A DNA stretch of 64,000 nucleotides from Spirochaetales bacterium (GTDB lineage Bacteria > Spirochaetota > Spirochaetia > DSM-2461), in assembly GCA_022360655.1 (NCBI GenBank), contig JAKSCK010000223.1:38334-102333 (forward strand). The letters are read 5' to 3'. Each line of letters starts with the position of its first letter. The stretch's first letter is position 1. The notes beneath the pieces are model-generated. The model was not told the origin of the DNA. It worked only from the letters and a program-made list of their open reading frames with translations, and did no database searches. Both the position numbers and the translations under genes were made by a program. Shown here one piece after another: positions 18,901 through 27,476 of this stretch.

Positions 18901-19970
18901 GTGTATTCAATAATGAGTTCATCCTGGATTCCATCATAATTGGGAGAGATGTATCGTAGATCTCCATAATCCACGGTGATTTGTGGCGGATTGGAATCCC
19001 GGACTCCAAAGGGCAGGACTGCCCCAAGAGAAAATCCCCAAACATCGGCATACAATGGCGCTGCAGCCGCTTCAAGACCCATACGAGAGGTTTTTTGTTT
19101 GGCTTCAGGATCTTCCTTTCCCAAAGGGAAATGGGCCGAAAGAGAAATGGAAGGAATCAGTGTCTTCCATTCTCCTTGGATGGCATCACGTAAATCCAAT
19201 GTGGTACCCAAGCTCAAACGTGCAGGACCAAAACGAACATCCGTTCCAATACCAAACCAAAAATCGGTAAAACTGGGAAATCGAAGATCCCCTCGGAGAG
19301 TCCATTGAAAGGATGGTTTTGATACCACTTCAAAAGCAGCCCCAATGGCTGGTGTCAGGTTGTTCCCCAGAGCATTGGTGTACCCCCGGGTTTGTGAACC
19401 TGTTCGATATCCAATTCCCGTCAGAGTGGCCCCCCAACGGAAATTCTGGAGTTTGCCAAGAGTTCCTGGTTGGTGAAGAAAACCAAAGTTCAGTGCTCCT
19501 CCACCCTGAAAGACACCATCAATGGTCCCAAAACCACCATCAAGACCAAGCCCCAAATACAAATCCGAATACAGTTCTTTGGAAAAGGTGAATGAGGCAT
19601 GACCTGAAACCCCAAGATCCATAGCAGAACTGGTAAAGGCATTGGTATGAAGAAACTCTAAGGTTCCAGACAGCACACCATAACGGGTAGGAAATGCCAT
19701 GGCCGCTGTAGCGGCATGGCCCAAACCTGGGGCCTCTCCAGTACCAGCCAGGGCTGTGTAGTTGAGTTCTAAAATTGTTCTCTGAAAAACGGCAGCAACA
19801 GCAGGGTTGATCCGTCCATCACTGGGCCGTTGAGCTTGGGTCACAGAAAGTCCACTTCCCAACGTCCCAGGAGAAAGAAGACGAAGCGTATTCTCACCGG
19901 AGGATGGTGGAGTCTGAGCACCAAGAGTGAATACCGTTAGGAATAATCCGATGACAAAGGTTCGACGCAT
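15963..19970 (-). CDS. Giant outer-membrane protein: beta-barrel, Ig-like repeats, OmpA domain
   Basis: A 1335-residue protein starting at MRRTFVIGLFLTVFTLGAQ, a signal peptide. Residues from about 30 to 320 have the alternating aromatic/Gly pattern of an outer-membrane beta-barrel. Then about eight copies of a roughly 105-residue FlgD-like Ig module follow, each opening with a motif such as FSPDGDGVKD, FAPTGNGIND or FGPDGDGNKD and ending with DGxYxYxxxAxDxAGN. The last 115 residues are an OmpA peptidoglycan-binding domain (GHAVMLN, LSMARAQTVVDELVSRG, NRRVEFYLEK). It probably links the outer membrane to the cell wall. A longer frame to 20000 would skip the best signal peptide start. The upstream region is shared with the divergent methyltransferase. 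Confidence 0.85.
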   Translation of the reverse strand: MRRTFVIGLFLTVFTLGAQTPPSSGENTLRLLSPGTLGSGLSVTQAQRPSDGRINPAVAAVFQRTILELNYTALAGTGEAPGLGHAATAAMAFPTRYGVLSGTLEFLHTNAFTSSAMDLGVSGHASFTFSKELYSDLYLGLGLDGGFGTIDGVFQGGGALNFGFLHQPGTLGKLQNFRWGATLTGIGYRTGSQTRGYTNALGNNLTPAIGAAFEVVSKPSFQWTLRGDLRFPSFTDFWFGIGTDVRFGPARLSLGTTLDLRDAIQGEWKTLIPSISLSAHFPLGKEDPEAKQKTSRMGLEAAAAPLYADVWGFSLGAVLPFGVRDSNPPQITVDYGDLRYISPNYDGIQDELIIEYTADDERYITGYLWQVRDDDGNVVRTYQNKDERPENESIENLWTRITSPKQGTILPDVFRWDGVTDQGSSAPDGTYTVHMAFWDDNGNQGHVGPFGVVVDTVAPQLDLVVPEGLDLIFSPDGDGVKDVFSIRQDGSVETLWEARWSNAQGQPIKEYTWIKTKPSSFEWEGRDASATVVPDGVYSYWIGATDEAGNASEASIEGVIVDTRRPQPALSISRSVFSPLLTGDEAVVRIEPQIPVRSGIIEWEIDVRDQAGQSQKIWNRRLSPAVPDQVAFNGTNKDGRTLPEGEYYAHLSLEYQNGFRPEVTSPLFTIDMSAPEATVRANWNLFSPQSGSRRNTVDFIQTTTSEERWSGRLTNSEGTVMKEWSWVGEVPGRLEWDGRDAEGRLVADGTYFYVLESRDKAGNQGQSVPVSVTVDTQSVEASLTASLDVFAPTGNGINDEVTLFPLSVSDAEVGEWSLWILNSFEEEVRRWEGKGRPVDQLSWNGQDNAGATVLDGSYFAKLNIVYLKGDEAGAETGAIVVDTQAPRLEVEIPDGLFGPDGDGNKDRLFIRQKSTEEPSLESFILDEERMVRRRWLWSPQLENLVWDGRDDSGNLLPDGSYSYRVEAQDVAGNETVRELSNIVIDTAPRPVYLTASEAYLRSGETDPNRFQSFRAVVPNTSGAKKWIFRIQDSRGRAVWSEEGEGVPPQAFTWDGRAQDGTAVEGEFTGALEVEFAQGARPLATSRPFTADGSAPEVNLTISPRPFSPDGDNVDDEVVIGLQVEDQSRIQDWSFVIKDPRGDEFITFSGRGRPSERIIWDGRGGRGETVGSAEDYPYVLTVTDILGHKTVENGLIPVDVLVIREGDRLKIRINTINFSPSSPALTRAGDEGAKNAQVLDRLAQIMQKYGSYRIVVEGHAVMLNWNNPTAAQREQDEILVPLSMARAQTVVDELVSRGVQANRLTANGLGGSDPVVPHGNLDERWRNRRVEFYLEK

Positions 19971-20076
19971 GGCAACCAAAAGATTTCCCATAATTCCCAT
20001 GATACCCCAAATTCCAGCAAAGAGACCAATGGTTCAGGGGGGTCACGTAAAGCAAGATTCTAGCCATAATGTTCTT
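19971..20076. promoter_or_regulatory. Divergent promoter region with -10-like box close to the methyltransferase start
   Basis: This 106-bp gap separates the divergent OmpA-protein and methyltransferase genes. On the plus strand CATAAT (20065-20070) ends exactly 6 nt before the ATG at 20077 and no Shine-Dalgarno is present, which would fit a leaderless transcript. No convincing -35 box was found. Confidence 0.4.
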
Positions 20077-20850
20077 ATGGATTCAAAGGCAAATGAGACA
20101 TGGTGGAATGATTCCCAGTTCTGGGACGATTTTGCCCCACTAATGTTTGATCAAGAGAGAATACGAGAAGCTGGCCCAGATATGGATGGCTTGGAGTCAT
20201 TAACCCAGTCCCATCCAGGAGCAGGTCCTCTGTTGGATTTAGGTTGTGGTCCGGGTAGGCATAGTCTGGAACTGGCTCGACGGGGATACAAGGTCATAGG
20301 AATTGATTTGCACCAACCCTATCTCCAGCAAGCTCAGGACAGAGCAATCCAGGAAAATTTGGAACAATCCACATCATTTGTGAATGCAGACATCCGCCAT
20401 TATCATGCCCCCACCCCCTTAGCAGGAGCTCTAAGTCTCTTCCAAACTATTGGATACACGGAAGATATTGAAGATGATTTGTCCCTCTGTAAAAAAACTC
20501 AGGAAAACTTGGCACCAGGGGGATGGTTTCTTATTGAAAGTGATGGCAAAGAAGTCATTGCCAGAAACCTCGAACACCGTACCTGGATTGAACGCGAGGG
20601 GAGAACCATATTGCTGGAATACACTGCAGAAGCAGCGTGGACTCGTCTACGGAATCATTGGAAATTCCAGGATAAAGAGGGGAAATGGCATGAATGTGAT
20701 TTCACATACCGACTCTTTTCAGCCCTTGAAATGGGCCAGCTGCTTGAAGAAGCAGGCTTTGCTTCCATTGAATTTTTTGGAGCCTTAGATGGCCGGCCCT
20801 ACAATCAAGATGCCCAGAAGCTCGTGGCTCTTGCTCGAAAACCATGGTAG
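20077..20850 (+). CDS. Class I SAM-dependent methyltransferase
   Basis: A 257-residue methyltransferase. Motif I LLDLGCGPGRHSLELA is near residues 48-63, followed by the acidic residue of motif II in VIGIDLH, and the post-I motif NADIRHY. The middle contains the GALSLFQTIGYTEDIEDD segment common to the UbiE/Methyltransf_25 group. The substrate is unknown. I chose ATG 20077; the frame is open further upstream but would run through the divergent promoter and into the OmpA-protein gene. It is transcribed away from the large minus-strand run. Confidence 0.82.
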   Translation: MDSKANETWWNDSQFWDDFAPLMFDQERIREAGPDMDGLESLTQSHPGAGPLLDLGCGPGRHSLELARRGYKVIGIDLHQPYLQQAQDRAIQENLEQSTSFVNADIRHYHAPTPLAGALSLFQTIGYTEDIEDDLSLCKKTQENLAPGGWFLIESDGKEVIARNLEHRTWIEREGRTILLEYTAEAAWTRLRNHWKFQDKEGKWHECDFTYRLFSALEMGQLLEEAGFASIEFFGALDGRPYNQDAQKLVALARKPW

Positions 20851-20902
20851 CATCATTCATCAGGTCTCCCTTGTTTTATCTTGAAGAGGCCTGAGAGAAG
20901 TC

Positions 20903-20934
20903 GGAATCATCCTTCCATTCAGAAGGAGGATTCC
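20903..20934 (+). terminator. Imperfect hairpin between methyltransferase and phosphatase genes
   Basis: Arms GGAATC/GATTCC and TCCTTC/GAAGGA form a 12-bp stem with one internal A/G mismatch and a 6-nt loop. There is no U-run after it, so it is either a weak terminator for the methyltransferase or a structure in the leader of the next operon. Confidence 0.35.
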
Positions 20935-20987
20935 GCCAGGTGATTTCAATCACAAATTTTATTGCCTAATTATTCTGGAGCAGCCTC

Positions 20988-23126
20988 ATGAACATCAGAC
21001 CGAAGCTCATCATCAGTGAAATTGCCCTGAGCATTGTCCTGTTCTTTGCCGTTCTTTTTTCAATTTCATCCTTTGTTAAATTCATTGAATTCGAAAATCT
21101 CAAGATAAAAATTGCTTCACTTCAAGATTCTGCGAGCCAGTTGAGATTTTCAGTTATTGGCATGACCGCAAAGAGTGAACCAGCGGATTTTTTGATACAG
21201 GAATACCAGCTTCTCTCCAATAATATGGAAGAAGATTTGGAAGATATTGCTTCCGACCCTCTGTTCAAAGAACTTCCTTTGGGCGCGGAAGAATACTTTA
21301 TTGAGGCCCAAACCACCTGGGAAAATACACGAAGCAGTTTGTCAACAGAAACCATTGTTTCGCATTTGAACCTCCGTGATCAGATCAATTCCACCGAGCC
21401 TCTTTCCCTTGCAGAAGCTCTCGCCTTGACCGTTAATAATCCCAGTATTCATCAAGATCTTCGAACCGCACTGATTTCAGCCGATCGTGATCTTCGTCGC
21501 TTGGAACGGGATCGATACCGCGCTTTTGAAACCGAACTTGATCGAACCATGCTCTATCTTGAAAAAGCCGCTGAAGATTTTCGACGCAACCAGTTTCGTT
21601 TGGCCATAGGTGTTCCTGCTCTCGTCCTTCTTGTGATGCTCTTCGGAATTCATTCCTTTGCATCTCAAATGAGCACAAACCTCCAGAAGCTCGCTGATGC
21701 TCTTGCCGAAATTGCTGGCGGTGATTTCTCTACCCGTGTGGATATGCAAACAAAGGATGAATTCAGCAGCCTTGCCTCCAGCATCAATGCCTTCACACGC
21801 ACTCTTGGTGCCAAACTTGAATCCTTCCGCCACATCATGCATGAAATTGGGCAAACCCTGAATGAAGGTGTGGATACGGCCCTTGTCGAAAAAACCCTAC
21901 TCAATCTGGCACTTCGAGACACCGTTGGCGATGGAGCGGCTTTGTACAAAGTCGGCGGTGAGGCCGGAGAACTCATCCTCTCGCAAGCCCAAGGCAAATT
22001 TCGGCCTCCTTTTCCTGTCGAAGAGCTTCCTGAAAATCCAGATGATGAGGATGTGATTGCCTTCCTTCATTCCCGCATCATCCGTCCTGGAGAAACCATT
22101 CTGGGTGATTCTGCCAAAAGTGGCGAATCACGAATGATTCGAAATAGTCAGTTTGCCTATGGTATTGATTGGGCTCGAGACCCAGCCCATCCCCTCCACA
22201 TTGCCTCCTTGATGGTGCTTCCTCTTCAGGTGGGTTCTACGGTTTTTGGTGTTCTTGTGGTGAGTTCTTCTCGGAATGGCCGGTTTTTTAGCGATTTGGA
22301 ATTTGCCAACATGCAATCATTTGCAGAACTTGCTGCAATTACCTTGGACAACATCCTCAAATATGCGGACATCTTAGAAGCCTCCCAGCTCAACCGAGAA
22401 TTGGGCATTGCAGAAGAGATTCAGAATGATCTCCTTCCCAAAAAACTCCCCCTTCTCCCAGGAGGTGAAGTGGGGTATCTCTCCAGACGTATCAAGGGAT
22501 TGAATGGCGACTATTTTGATGTATTTCCTCTGGGAGGAGGGAAATCCATCATCAGTGTTTGTGAAGTGGCCGGTCGAGGTGTACCTGCCGGTTTGGTTAT
22601 GGTGATGATTCGAACCATCTTACGACTTGTGACCCATCCTGGTTCAGAAGCTCTTGATGTGATGCATCTATTGAATAGAGACATGACCCAAAACATCGCC
22701 ATTGAAAACTATGCCAGTGTGAGCATTCTGATTATGAATCATGAAGGTGAGTACACCTATTGCTCTGCAGCACATCACCCTTTGCAAGTGTTCCACCAAG
22801 ACATGGGTGAATATGAATCCATTCGCTTAAAAGGCATCCCTGTTGGAATTGATCCTTCCGCATCCTATGAACAGAAAAAAGGAACACTGAATCCTGGAGA
22901 TTTGGTTCTTTTCCATACGGATGGAGTTCCTGAAAGTCGAAGCAGAACTGGAGACCAATTTGGCATGACAGGACTCCTTGATCTCGTGGCCCAAGAGGCC
23001 AAAAATCCACCTCCCACCATCATGAATCAACTCAAGGCCGAATTGGAGTTCTTTGAACGTGGAACACAACAGAATGATGACCAAACGGTTGTGGTCCTGA
23101 AATACAAAGGAGAAGGTGCCGTATGA
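20988..23126 (+). CDS. Membrane HAMP-GAF-SpoIIE serine phosphatase (first of a pair)
   Basis: A 712-residue sensor phosphatase. TM helix 1 (about 9-30) and TM helix 2 (about 202-222) enclose a periplasmic sensor region. A HAMP domain (224-274), a GAF domain (about 287-464) and a SpoIIE/RsbU PP2C domain (about 494-707) follow. Such enzymes dephosphorylate anti-sigma-factor antagonists. The catalytic domain keeps NGDYFDVF, HTDGVPESR and NDDQTVVVL, but the metal-binding DV-G-G motif reads CEVAGRGVPAG, with E526 instead of Asp. GGAG lies 8 nt before ATG 20988. The stop overlaps the next gene by 4 nt (ATGA). No STAS or RsbW partner is in the window. Confidence 0.88.
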   Translation: MNIRPKLIISEIALSIVLFFAVLFSISSFVKFIEFENLKIKIASLQDSASQLRFSVIGMTAKSEPADFLIQEYQLLSNNMEEDLEDIASDPLFKELPLGAEEYFIEAQTTWENTRSSLSTETIVSHLNLRDQINSTEPLSLAEALALTVNNPSIHQDLRTALISADRDLRRLERDRYRAFETELDRTMLYLEKAAEDFRRNQFRLAIGVPALVLLVMLFGIHSFASQMSTNLQKLADALAEIAGGDFSTRVDMQTKDEFSSLASSINAFTRTLGAKLESFRHIMHEIGQTLNEGVDTALVEKTLLNLALRDTVGDGAALYKVGGEAGELILSQAQGKFRPPFPVEELPENPDDEDVIAFLHSRIIRPGETILGDSAKSGESRMIRNSQFAYGIDWARDPAHPLHIASLMVLPLQVGSTVFGVLVVSSSRNGRFFSDLEFANMQSFAELAAITLDNILKYADILEASQLNRELGIAEEIQNDLLPKKLPLLPGGEVGYLSRRIKGLNGDYFDVFPLGGGKSIISVCEVAGRGVPAGLVMVMIRTILRLVTHPGSEALDVMHLLNRDMTQNIAIENYASVSILIMNHEGEYTYCSAAHHPLQVFHQDMGEYESIRLKGIPVGIDPSASYEQKKGTLNPGDLVLFHTDGVPESRSRTGDQFGMTGLLDLVAQEAKNPPPTIMNQLKAELEFFERGTQQNDDQTVVVLKYKGEGAV

Positions 23127-25228
23127 GAGTCCGTGCAAAAATCACCCTTATTCAATCATTAATCCTCAGCGGCTTCCTCATTTCTATGGCCGTTGTTATG
23201 GTACGATTCACCCAGGCCGATCGCCTCAAATCTCTTGAGCTTCGGGGGATTGAAGCTCTCACGGAAATTCGCACACTCGAAAAGAAAACACTGTTTTTCA
23301 CCTCAAGACAGCAGTCCCTCCAAAGCATATGGGATGATTGGTTTTCCACCTTCACACGTTTGGATTATTACTACACAGACCTCCTCACAAATCCCAACCA
23401 TCGCCTGCTGGGACCAGCCGCCATGGCCCGGCGAGATTCACGTTATGAAGCATGGACATCCATTAAAGAAGAGGAGATTACCCCCCTCATTCTTCAACTC
23501 GAACAACTTTTAGATGAAGGAATCGGGGATTTATCACAAGATAACGGCATACGCATCACCATGCGACTCTTCCCTGAAGATTCTCGTATTCAGGAGCTGA
23601 TGCGATTAGATGAGGATTTTAACCAACTTCGCTATTCATTGGTTTCAAGCATCCTCATTCCCTCTGAAGTGTTTGTTTCCGACCTCAGGGAACGTGTTGA
23701 GCAGTTTACCTCCACCATTGCCTATGCTGTCATGCTCATTACACTTGTGATTCAAGTGGGTGGGGCCATTCTTGGATTTCGATTCTCTCGCCGTCTGGGT
23801 GAACGTGTTGCTACAATGGAACGGGCCCTTTCAAAGGTTGCTGAGGGGAACTTCAGCACCGATTTTTCCATCCAATCTGGTGATGAATTGGAACTGATTT
23901 CCAGACGATTTAAACGTCTCACCAGTGACTTATGGAATCGCCTAGATTCCATGAAAGACATGCTCCGAGACATTGGTGGTTCTGCTGGAGAAGGAATGGA
24001 AATGGATGAACTCTTGGAGTTTATGCTTGAGTTGGCTATTGATAATACTGGAGCTGACTCTGGAATTCTTTATCTCACTCAAAAACAGAATCTTGTGCTG
24101 ACAAAACACCAGGGGTATTTTCCTCCTCCCATGCCCCTTCCTCCGATGGTGGCCAACAAACGGGAATATGTTGTGGACTGGTTTCGCACCTTGAGCATTC
24201 CTCTCGGAGAAGGTTTTTTAGGATCCATTGCTCTGAATGGAGAACCCTACTTTGTTCGAGACAACCAGGAGAGCATCCTCCCCAATAATGCCGATATTCA
24301 AAGTGATCTCTACATCAACTCGGCCATTTTCCTTCCCTTAACAGTTTCAGGTTCCGTGATTGGATTGCTGGGACTGGCTCTTACCCAGCAAAATACTCGA
24401 TTCACAGACTTGGATTATGCCTACATGCGCTCATATAGTGAGTTCATTTCACTCACCATTGATAACATGCGGAAGTACATGGCCCTTGTGGAATCCCATC
24501 GCCTCAACCGCGAGATTGAAGTGGCCGCAGACATTCAAAAAGCTCTTCTCCCAGAGCGAATGCCCCGCCTCCCTGGTGCTGAAGTTCATGCTTTCAGTGA
24601 TGCTGCCAAAGGCGTAAGTGGTGACTATTACGATGTTTTTGAACTTGGTCATGGTAAAACGGCTATTGTGGTTTGTGATGTGGCAGGGAAAGGAGTTCCC
24701 GCCTCACTTTTGATGATCATGATTCGGACCGTTCTTCGATCCGTCAGTTCTCCAGGAAAACGTGCAGATCGAATTTTGCATGAGGTGAATACTGCCATCA
24801 CAAAGCGACTTCGGGCCGATCGATTTGCCACTATATCCCTCATCATCCTTGATCTGGATGCCGGCATTGTGTCCTATTCCAATGGGGCACATCATCCCTT
24901 GTATATTTTACGAGGGGATACTGGCCGTTTCCGAATGTTTGATACCGATGGACTTCCCCTTGGTATTGATGCCAATGCCTCCTATGGACATAAAAAAATC
25001 AAAGTGGCCTCGGGAGATTATCTTGTAATGTTCACCGATGGACTTTCGGAAGCACGAGATGGCAGTGGTGAAGAACTGGGAATTGAACGCCTTCTGACCT
25101 TCATTGCCCGCAATGCTCAGAAATCACCTCAAGAACTCTCCAAAACTGTGAAGGACTTTTTAACCACCTATACCGCGGGACAAACACAGCATGATGATCA
25201 GACTTTCTTGGCCCTAAAAGTGGGTTAG
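23123..25228 (+). CDS. Membrane HAMP-GAF-SpoIIE serine phosphatase (second of a pair)
   Basis: A 701-residue paralogue of the preceding gene with the same order: TM1 (about 10-28), periplasmic region, TM2 (about 196-220), HAMP (222-272), GAF (about 285-455) and SpoIIE-type PP2C (about 485-700). All expected metal ligands are visible: SGDYYDVF, CDVAGKGVPAS with D519, FTDGLSEARD and HDDQTFLAL. Translation is coupled to the first phosphatase by the ATGA overlap. The two probably read different periplasmic signals or act as a dimer, since linker and GAF segments are similar but sensor regions differ. Confidence 0.9.
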   Translation: MRVRAKITLIQSLILSGFLISMAVVMVRFTQADRLKSLELRGIEALTEIRTLEKKTLFFTSRQQSLQSIWDDWFSTFTRLDYYYTDLLTNPNHRLLGPAAMARRDSRYEAWTSIKEEEITPLILQLEQLLDEGIGDLSQDNGIRITMRLFPEDSRIQELMRLDEDFNQLRYSLVSSILIPSEVFVSDLRERVEQFTSTIAYAVMLITLVIQVGGAILGFRFSRRLGERVATMERALSKVAEGNFSTDFSIQSGDELELISRRFKRLTSDLWNRLDSMKDMLRDIGGSAGEGMEMDELLEFMLELAIDNTGADSGILYLTQKQNLVLTKHQGYFPPPMPLPPMVANKREYVVDWFRTLSIPLGEGFLGSIALNGEPYFVRDNQESILPNNADIQSDLYINSAIFLPLTVSGSVIGLLGLALTQQNTRFTDLDYAYMRSYSEFISLTIDNMRKYMALVESHRLNREIEVAADIQKALLPERMPRLPGAEVHAFSDAAKGVSGDYYDVFELGHGKTAIVVCDVAGKGVPASLLMIMIRTVLRSVSSPGKRADRILHEVNTAITKRLRADRFATISLIILDLDAGIVSYSNGAHHPLYILRGDTGRFRMFDTDGLPLGIDANASYGHKKIKVASGDYLVMFTDGLSEARDGSGEELGIERLLTFIARNAQKSPQELSKTVKDFLTTYTAGQTQHDDQTFLALKVG

Positions 25229-25251
25229 ATCAGGATAAGTCTTGGGATTCA

Positions 25252-25821
25252 CTACCGAATCCCAAGGCCTTCTGCAATGCTCACAACCGAATGAAGAACC
25301 AAAAGGATTCCTGCGACACGCAACAAAAGAAGTGCAGAAAAGAGAGGCATAAGCAAAAGCACGGCTCCGAGTAGAAGCATCAATACTGCTGAAAACTTGG
25401 AAAGCAAAGAACTTGGGCTGGAGGGAAGAAAGCGAAAGAGCATCAAAGTGCTCATGATGAGCTGAAATCCTACAAGAACAAAAAGAATGGAAAGCCAAAA
25501 ACCGCCGGATTGGGTGGGGCGGAGAATCAAGGCACAGGCCAAAATGATGCGTAGAATGGCTCCAAACCATCGCAAGATCTCCAGGTTTGCCATGCCTCGA
25601 GGGCTTCGCAGAAGAGCCACCAGTCGTTCAATACCATCAATGAGGAGAACGGCTCCAAAGCCAATGGCCACCACAGCAAGTCCGGCTTGGGGCCAAAAAA
25701 GCATCACGGTGCCTGCCAGCAAGGCAAGAATTCCACGAATGATGATCATGGGAGAAGATGGTTTTTGATTGCCATTCTTTGGTGTGATTTCTTCTATTGA
25801 AACCTTGATATCTTCCTTCAT
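25252..25821 (-). CDS. HdeD-family (DUF308) membrane protein
   Basis: A 189-residue protein with six hydrophobic helices between about 25 and 185 and the repeated HdeD-like phrases (IIRGILALLAGTVMLFWP, GFGAVLLIDGIERLVALL). The N-terminal 20 residues are polar and probably cytoplasmic. In E. coli HdeD belongs to acid resistance; here the role is unknown. It closes the nqr operon, 34 nt after the 150-residue protein, with GGGAGGAG before its ATG. Confidence 0.75.
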   Translation of the reverse strand: MKEDIKVSIEEITPKNGNQKPSSPMIIIRGILALLAGTVMLFWPQAGLAVVAIGFGAVLLIDGIERLVALLRSPRGMANLEILRWFGAILRIILACALILRPTQSGGFWLSILFVLVGFQLIMSTLMLFRFLPSSPSSLLSKFSAVLMLLLGAVLLLMPLFSALLLLRVAGILLVLHSVVSIAEGLGIR

Positions 25822-25855
25822 CCCACTCCTCCCCCATCAGAATCCTGGAAAATTC

Positions 25856-26308
25856 TTAAAGTTTCAACACATGTTTGATGCTCTCAAGATTCAAGCGGAA
25901 TGTGGAACCTCGACCCTCAAGAAAACCATGCGCCTCTAAGAGATGGATGGACAAATCGGTATAAAAGATTTTTTCCCCGGTGTCTTTCCTCTCAACCGTC
26001 ACATTGATTTTACGGAAAACGCCGTCCTCCCAAGGACAGGGAAGCTTTCCACGGGCTTCATCTGTTTTGACCAACCATTCTCCATCTACCGTTCTGGGCT
26101 CACCAAGACCTTTGCGCCCCTCCTCCATAAAATGACGCAGTTGCTGAGCCACCGCAACAGGATCGATTCCCAGCTTTCGCATCACCTGGGCATCCTCATC
26201 AAGAATGGTGGAAAGAGAACGGCGATCATTCCCTAAAAAACCTTCCGCTGTGATGTATCCTGGGCTCATGTTCTCCTGGGCTTTCCGGAGCTCTGGTGTC
26301 ATTTTCAT
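25856..26308 (-). CDS. Conserved-looking 150-residue protein, function unknown
   Basis: A soluble 150-residue protein without signal or membrane segment. It begins MKMTPELRKAQENMSPG and has a central LPCPWEDGVFRK segment with a single cysteine. The start has AAGGAGAGG upstream, a strong Shine-Dalgarno. The gene lies 34 nt after nqrF on the same strand and is probably co-transcribed with the NQR pump. I do not recognise the family. A role in sensing or assembly for NQR would be a guess from position only. Confidence 0.7.
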   Translation of the reverse strand: MKMTPELRKAQENMSPGYITAEGFLGNDRRSLSTILDEDAQVMRKLGIDPVAVAQQLRHFMEEGRKGLGEPRTVDGEWLVKTDEARGKLPCPWEDGVFRKINVTVERKDTGEKIFYTDLSIHLLEAHGFLEGRGSTFRLNLESIKHVLKL

Positions 26309-26342
26309 ATCAACCTCTCCTTTGCATCATTGAAGCTCAACC

Positions 26343-27461
26343 CTAGGCGAACTTGTCGTAATAGATATTATCCAGAGAAATCCCATTATCTGTCATCACT
26401 CGATTACAGGCATCAATCATTCCAGGGCTTCCACAAAGATATCCTTCCAGGGTTTTCCCCTCTGACAAAATGTCCTTCTTCAAATAAGAATCCAAGACTT
26501 CGGTAATCAATCCTGTAGGACCATCCCAACCATCACCGTCTTCTGGCTCTGAAAGAGCCGGAACAAAATGGAAATTGGGCAACTTCTGTTCCAATTCCCG
26601 CATCTCATCAAGATAAAACATGTCCCTGGTGCTTCGGGCTCCAAAGAAATACCAAAGCTCTCGGCTTGTGTCCCCCTTTTCTGCCATGTCATAAAGCATG
26701 GATTTAAAGGGGGCCATTCCTGATCCTCCCGCAACGCAAATCATGACAGAATTGGAATCGGTGCGCCGAAAATCGCCAAAAGGCCCCACCAGCGCCATCT
26801 GATCCCCTTCCTTCAACTGTTCATGAACATAGGTTGTGGCAATTCCTCCAGGAACCAGGCGAACAAGAACCTCAATGTGGTTTTTATCCGAGGGTCTGGA
26901 AGACATGGAATAGGCTCTTTGGGTGGTTCCTTTGATTTTGTCATAGGGAGGAATGACCAATTGAACATATTTTCCCGCTTCAAATTCCACGGTTTCATCT
27001 CCAAGATCAAAGAGAACCTCTTTGATGTCATAGGTGACGTCCTTGATGGAAAGAACCTTGGCATCAAATTGTTTGACGTTGAAAAGGTCTTCTGGAATTT
27101 CAATACCAATGGGAGCTTTGACTTTGACCTGACAGGCTAAGCGCACATTGTCCTGCATCTCCTCGGGTGTTAAATACGGGGTTTCTGTGGGTAAATGGGG
27201 ACCAATATCGCTGTTGACCTTGCATTTACAGGCCCCACAGCTACCACGTCCCCCACAGGCTGAGGGCAGATACAAGCCCTCTGATGACAACGTGAGCAAC
27301 AGAGAAGATCCCCCCTTCACATTCATGGTTTTCTTCCCTTCGTTGATGTCCACATCCACATCGCCGTAGTTATTGGCCACCATGTCCACAAGGGCAATGA
27401 GTGCAGCCATCACTCCAGCAATCAAAGCAATGGTTAATGGTGCGAGTAAGTATCCCATCAT
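26343..27461 (-). CDS. nqrF: Na+-NQR subunit F (NADH dehydrogenase, FAD and 2Fe-2S)
   Basis: A 372-residue flavoprotein that takes electrons from NADH. An N-terminal helix (about 5-27) anchors it. The ferredoxin domain has four cysteines near residues 69, 75, 78 and 110 (SACGGRGSCGACKCK and LACQ), the same spacing as the Vibrio enzyme. The FAD-binding RAYSMSSRPSD is near 205, and the NAD-binding part holds CVAGGSGMAPFKS near 247. The C-terminal GSPGMIDA and YYDKFA are typical. I chose ATG 27461 with AGGAGAG 7 nt upstream. This subunit separates NQR from the related RNF complex. Confidence 0.95.
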   Translation of the reverse strand: MMGYLLAPLTIALIAGVMAALIALVDMVANNYGDVDVDINEGKKTMNVKGGSSLLLTLSSEGLYLPSACGGRGSCGACKCKVNSDIGPHLPTETPYLTPEEMQDNVRLACQVKVKAPIGIEIPEDLFNVKQFDAKVLSIKDVTYDIKEVLFDLGDETVEFEAGKYVQLVIPPYDKIKGTTQRAYSMSSRPSDKNHIEVLVRLVPGGIATTYVHEQLKEGDQMALVGPFGDFRRTDSNSVMICVAGGSGMAPFKSMLYDMAEKGDTSRELWYFFGARSTRDMFYLDEMRELEQKLPNFHFVPALSEPEDGDGWDGPTGLITEVLDSYLKKDILSEGKTLEGYLCGSPGMIDACNRVMTDNGISLDNIYYDKFA

Positions 27462-27476
27462 CAAAAATCTCTCCTG

